Positions 6,275 to 7,566 of a stretch of DNA of 7,566 nt are shown in pieces. The notes under the pieces were generated by a model. It searched no databases and was not told where the DNA came from. It worked only from the letters and a program-made list of their open reading frames with translations. Made by a program: the position numbers and the translations under genes. Position 1 is the stretch's first letter. Every line of letters starts with the position of its first letter. The DNA is from Candidatus Aenigmatarchaeota archaeon (GTDB taxonomy: Archaea; EX4484-52; GLR71), in NCBI GenBank assembly GCA_023134675.1, contig JAGLUQ010000037.1, forward strand, positions 1 to 7,566. The letters are read 5' to 3'.

Positions 6275-7231
6275 TCAAGCGTTAAGTGCATACGCATCTG
6301 AAATATCGAAATAGGCGCTTGCGTCTTTTTCCATTGCCTTTTTTGCAACAGGATCATCTATGCCTGAGGCTATCATTGTAGATATTTCACCGCGGATAAA
6401 GGCCCTGTATGAGACATAGAAATCAAGAAGCCTGTCCACACCTTCTTTATCGTCTGTTGTCTCGATGTATGAATGTTTCATTGTTTCTGCAAGATCTGAT
6501 CTTTCGTGTTTTACAGCATCCATATAAGCAAATGCAAGATCAGAGATAACATCCATATAACTGAACTTATCCTTAAATCCGATTCCATCAAAGACTTTTA
6601 CAGTACCGTCTTCAACAAACATATTTCCTGCGTGTGCATCACCATGGCACTGCCTGATGAATCCGTTCTCTTTTCTTTCAAGAAGATATGCTTCATTCTG
6701 TCCAATAAAATCTGTATATGATGCTTTTATTGACCCAAAAACTTCTTTTGATATTGTATATCCTATAAAATCACTTGTTATCCCAAATGCTTCATCAAAA
6801 TTTTCAGTAATTGCGTTATGGCCAATATCTGAGATTTCATTGCCTGTCTTTGAACGTTTATGTGCTGCCCCGAGAATTTGTCCGATCTGGTCTGCATGAT
6901 CTTCAGTGACTTCATCTCTCTCATATAAATTACTTAGTTGCTGTTCTGAGTCAAAACGCCTCATAACAAGAATCGGCATTTCTGATCCATCATTGTCATT
7001 TATTGACAGAACATGCGTATTTAAGTCAGGGCAATATGCCTGATCGATTGATGCTGTGTTTATAGCTGTTGTTTTTCTTGCATCTATCCCGCGCAAATCA
7101 GTAAAACCAAGATCTATCGGCTTTATCTCTTTTGCAACTTCATCCTTACCGAGATATATTACAGACATATGTGTCTCAACTATATCCTCAATAGGACCTA
7201 TAATTTCCTCTATTGCTGTATTTTTTTTCAT
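6275..7231 (-). CDS. COG2187-type APH-fold kinase (aminoglycoside phosphotransferase family)
   Basis: This 318-residue protein has a protein-kinase-like APH fold. The N-terminus matches COG2187: E-T-H-M-S (19-23), then an A-K-E-I-K-P-I-D-L-G-F segment (33-43) that carries the likely ATP-binding Lys34, followed by D-L-R-G-I-D-A-R-K. The catalytic loop is C-H-G-D-A-H-A-G-N (195-203) with Asp198 as probable base and Asn203 and Asp215 (FDGIGF) as metal ligands; the usual family form is FDCIEF, so the Glu is replaced by Gly. The S-D-L-A-F-A-Y-M-D-A stretch and F-Y-V-S-Y-R-A-F-I-R-G also fit. COG2187 proteins are usually fused to a COG0645 kinase, which here is the next gene. In-frame GTG 7243, GTG 7240 and ATG 7237 exist, but GGTGA (7237-7241) lies five bases before ATG 7231. 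It is the first gene of the operon. The real substrate is unknown, and antibiotic resistance is not implied. Confidence 0.85.
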   Translation of the reverse strand: MKKNTAIEEIIGPIEDIVETHMSVIYLGKDEVAKEIKPIDLGFTDLRGIDARKTTAINTASIDQAYCPDLNTHVLSINDNDGSEMPILVMRRFDSEQQLSNLYERDEVTEDHADQIGQILGAAHKRSKTGNEISDIGHNAITENFDEAFGITSDFIGYTISKEVFGSIKASYTDFIGQNEAYLLERKENGFIRQCHGDAHAGNMFVEDGTVKVFDGIGFKDKFSYMDVISDLAFAYMDAVKHERSDLAETMKHSYIETTDDKEGVDRLLDFYVSYRAFIRGEISTMIASGIDDPVAKKAMEKDASAYFDISDAYALNA

Positions 7232-7266
7232 TTCCATCACCACTATATTTTAAGTGCGCTTTGTCA

Positions 7267-7273
7267 CTTATAG
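7267..7273 (-). promoter_or_regulatory. TATA box of the four-gene minus-strand operon
   Basis: Read on the minus strand this is CTATAAG, about 27 bases before 7243 and 36-42 before ATG 7231. It would give a short leader holding the GGTGA ribosome binding site. A second candidate (TTATATG around 7292-7299) lies farther upstream. Confidence 0.45.
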
Positions 7274-7303
7274 ATAGTAATTATTCAGCAGCATATAACA
7301 ACC

Positions 7304-7329
7304 TATGTGTCATACAAGGATGATACATA
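7304..7329. promoter_or_regulatory. Gapped inverted repeat, copy 1 (operator candidate)
   Basis: Arms TATGTGTCAT (7304-7313) and ATGATACATA (7320-7329) are separated by six bases and pair at nine of ten positions. It lies about 30-60 bases upstream of the minus-strand operon's TATA box, a position that suits an activator. The same motif recurs at 7479-7504. Confidence 0.6.
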
Positions 7330-7379
7330 ATGTCTGCAAGTTGCACAAACAATCACAATTTATATGTGGTGATTTAGAA

Positions 7380-7435
7380 GGAATATATATTTCTGATATA
7401 TAATATATATTATTTTTATAAATATATATTTTATA
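7380..7435. other. Very AT-rich tract
   Basis: Runs of ATATAT and TTTATA make up nearly all of this stretch in the middle of the divergent gap. It could be bent or easily opened DNA between the two promoters. I see no gene in the whole gap 7244-7543. Confidence 0.4.
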
Positions 7436-7478
7436 CAGAAGAAAGGTAGCCTTATCCTGTCTCTTGCCTATTATTTGC

Positions 7479-7504
7479 TATGTGTCATAGTGATATGATA
7501 CAAA
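7479..7504. promoter_or_regulatory. Gapped inverted repeat, copy 2 (operator candidate)
   Basis: Arms TATGTGTCAT (7479-7488) and ATGATACAAA (7495-7504) have the same six-base spacing as copy 1. The left arm with flanks (CTATGTGTCATA, 12 bases) and the ATGATACA core of the right arm are identical in both copies. It abuts the TATA box of the gene starting at 7544. Confidence 0.6.
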
Positions 7505-7513
7505 AAAGCGATA

Positions 7514-7523
7514 TTTATATAAT
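7514..7523 (+). promoter_or_regulatory. TATA box of the gene at the right edge
   Basis: TTTATATAAT is centred about 26 bases before ATG 7544, the standard archaeal distance for a leaderless or nearly leaderless transcript. Confidence 0.5.
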
Positions 7524-7543
7524 ACGAGAACTAAAGAGAAGAT

Positions 7544-7566
7544 ATGGATACGAAACTGCTTGAAGA
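7544..7566 (+). CDS. Start of an unidentified gene, cut by the window edge
   Basis: Only about seven codons (M-D-T-K-L-L-E) are visible, too few to assign a family. Support comes from a TATA box at the right distance and from the inverted repeat just upstream, shared with the divergent operon. It may belong to the same regulon, or encode the regulator that binds the repeat. Confidence 0.5.

Noticed and set aside
6275..7231. Aminoglycoside resistance gene
   Set aside because: The APH fold is shared, but the N-terminal motifs are of the COG2187 family, whose substrate is not known to be an antibiotic, and the operon context is metabolic.
7380..7435. Replication origin
   Set aside because: It is AT-rich, but no paired origin-recognition boxes or adjacent cdc6/orc gene are visible; promoter DNA explains it as well.

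Overview
The window looks archaeal. The evidence is a tRNA gene without an encoded CCA end that appears to carry a non-canonical D-loop intron with a bulge-helix-bulge (BHB) splice motif. There are also TATA-box promoters 25-35 bases before leaderless starts, internal ribosome binding sites matching the archaeal 16S 3' end (GGTGAT type), a GatB tail, and a PUA / PP-loop / ferredoxin fusion of a type I know mainly from archaea. The lineage cannot be fixed from this window. Non-canonical tRNA introns would suit a lineage with a broad-specificity splicing endonuclease (for example Thermoproteota or ARMAN-like DPANN), but that is inference.

Layout, left to right. (1) Positions 1-402 are the 3' end of gatB, the tail of the tRNA-dependent amidotransferase. 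(2) Positions 403-700 are non-coding: a compact GC-rich three-way-junction fold at 427-497, then an AT-rich promoter region with repeated 7- and 10-base motifs. (3) Positions 701-1825 encode a lysine-rich protein with two similar halves, each starting with a winged-helix-like segment, probably a DNA-binding regulator. (4) Positions 1856-1961 are tRNA-Arg(UCG) with a 31-base intron in the D-loop. (5) Positions 2011-3924 encode a four-part protein (zinc ribbon, PUA, PAPS-reductase-like PP-loop domain, two [4Fe-4S] motifs), probably a sulfur-transfer or redox enzyme acting on RNA.

(6) Convergent to this, 3940-7231 is a tight four-gene operon on the minus strand. In transcription order it encodes a COG2187-type APH-fold kinase, an AAA_33 / COG0645-type P-loop kinase, a DHH/DHHA1 phosphoesterase and a CYTH triphosphatase-like protein. 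The first two are normally halves of one fused bacterial protein. All four belong to families that add or remove phosphate on nucleotides, polyphosphate or small molecules, and gene spacing is 4-27 bases with coupled ribosome binding sites. This is the best candidate for an undescribed system, perhaps a small phosphorylated-metabolite or nucleotide-signal pathway. The substrate cannot be read from sequence.

(7) Positions 7232-7543 are the region between this operon and a gene that begins at 7544 on the plus strand. It holds two copies of the same gapped inverted repeat, 175 bases apart, one upstream of each divergent promoter. This suggests that one regulator controls both.
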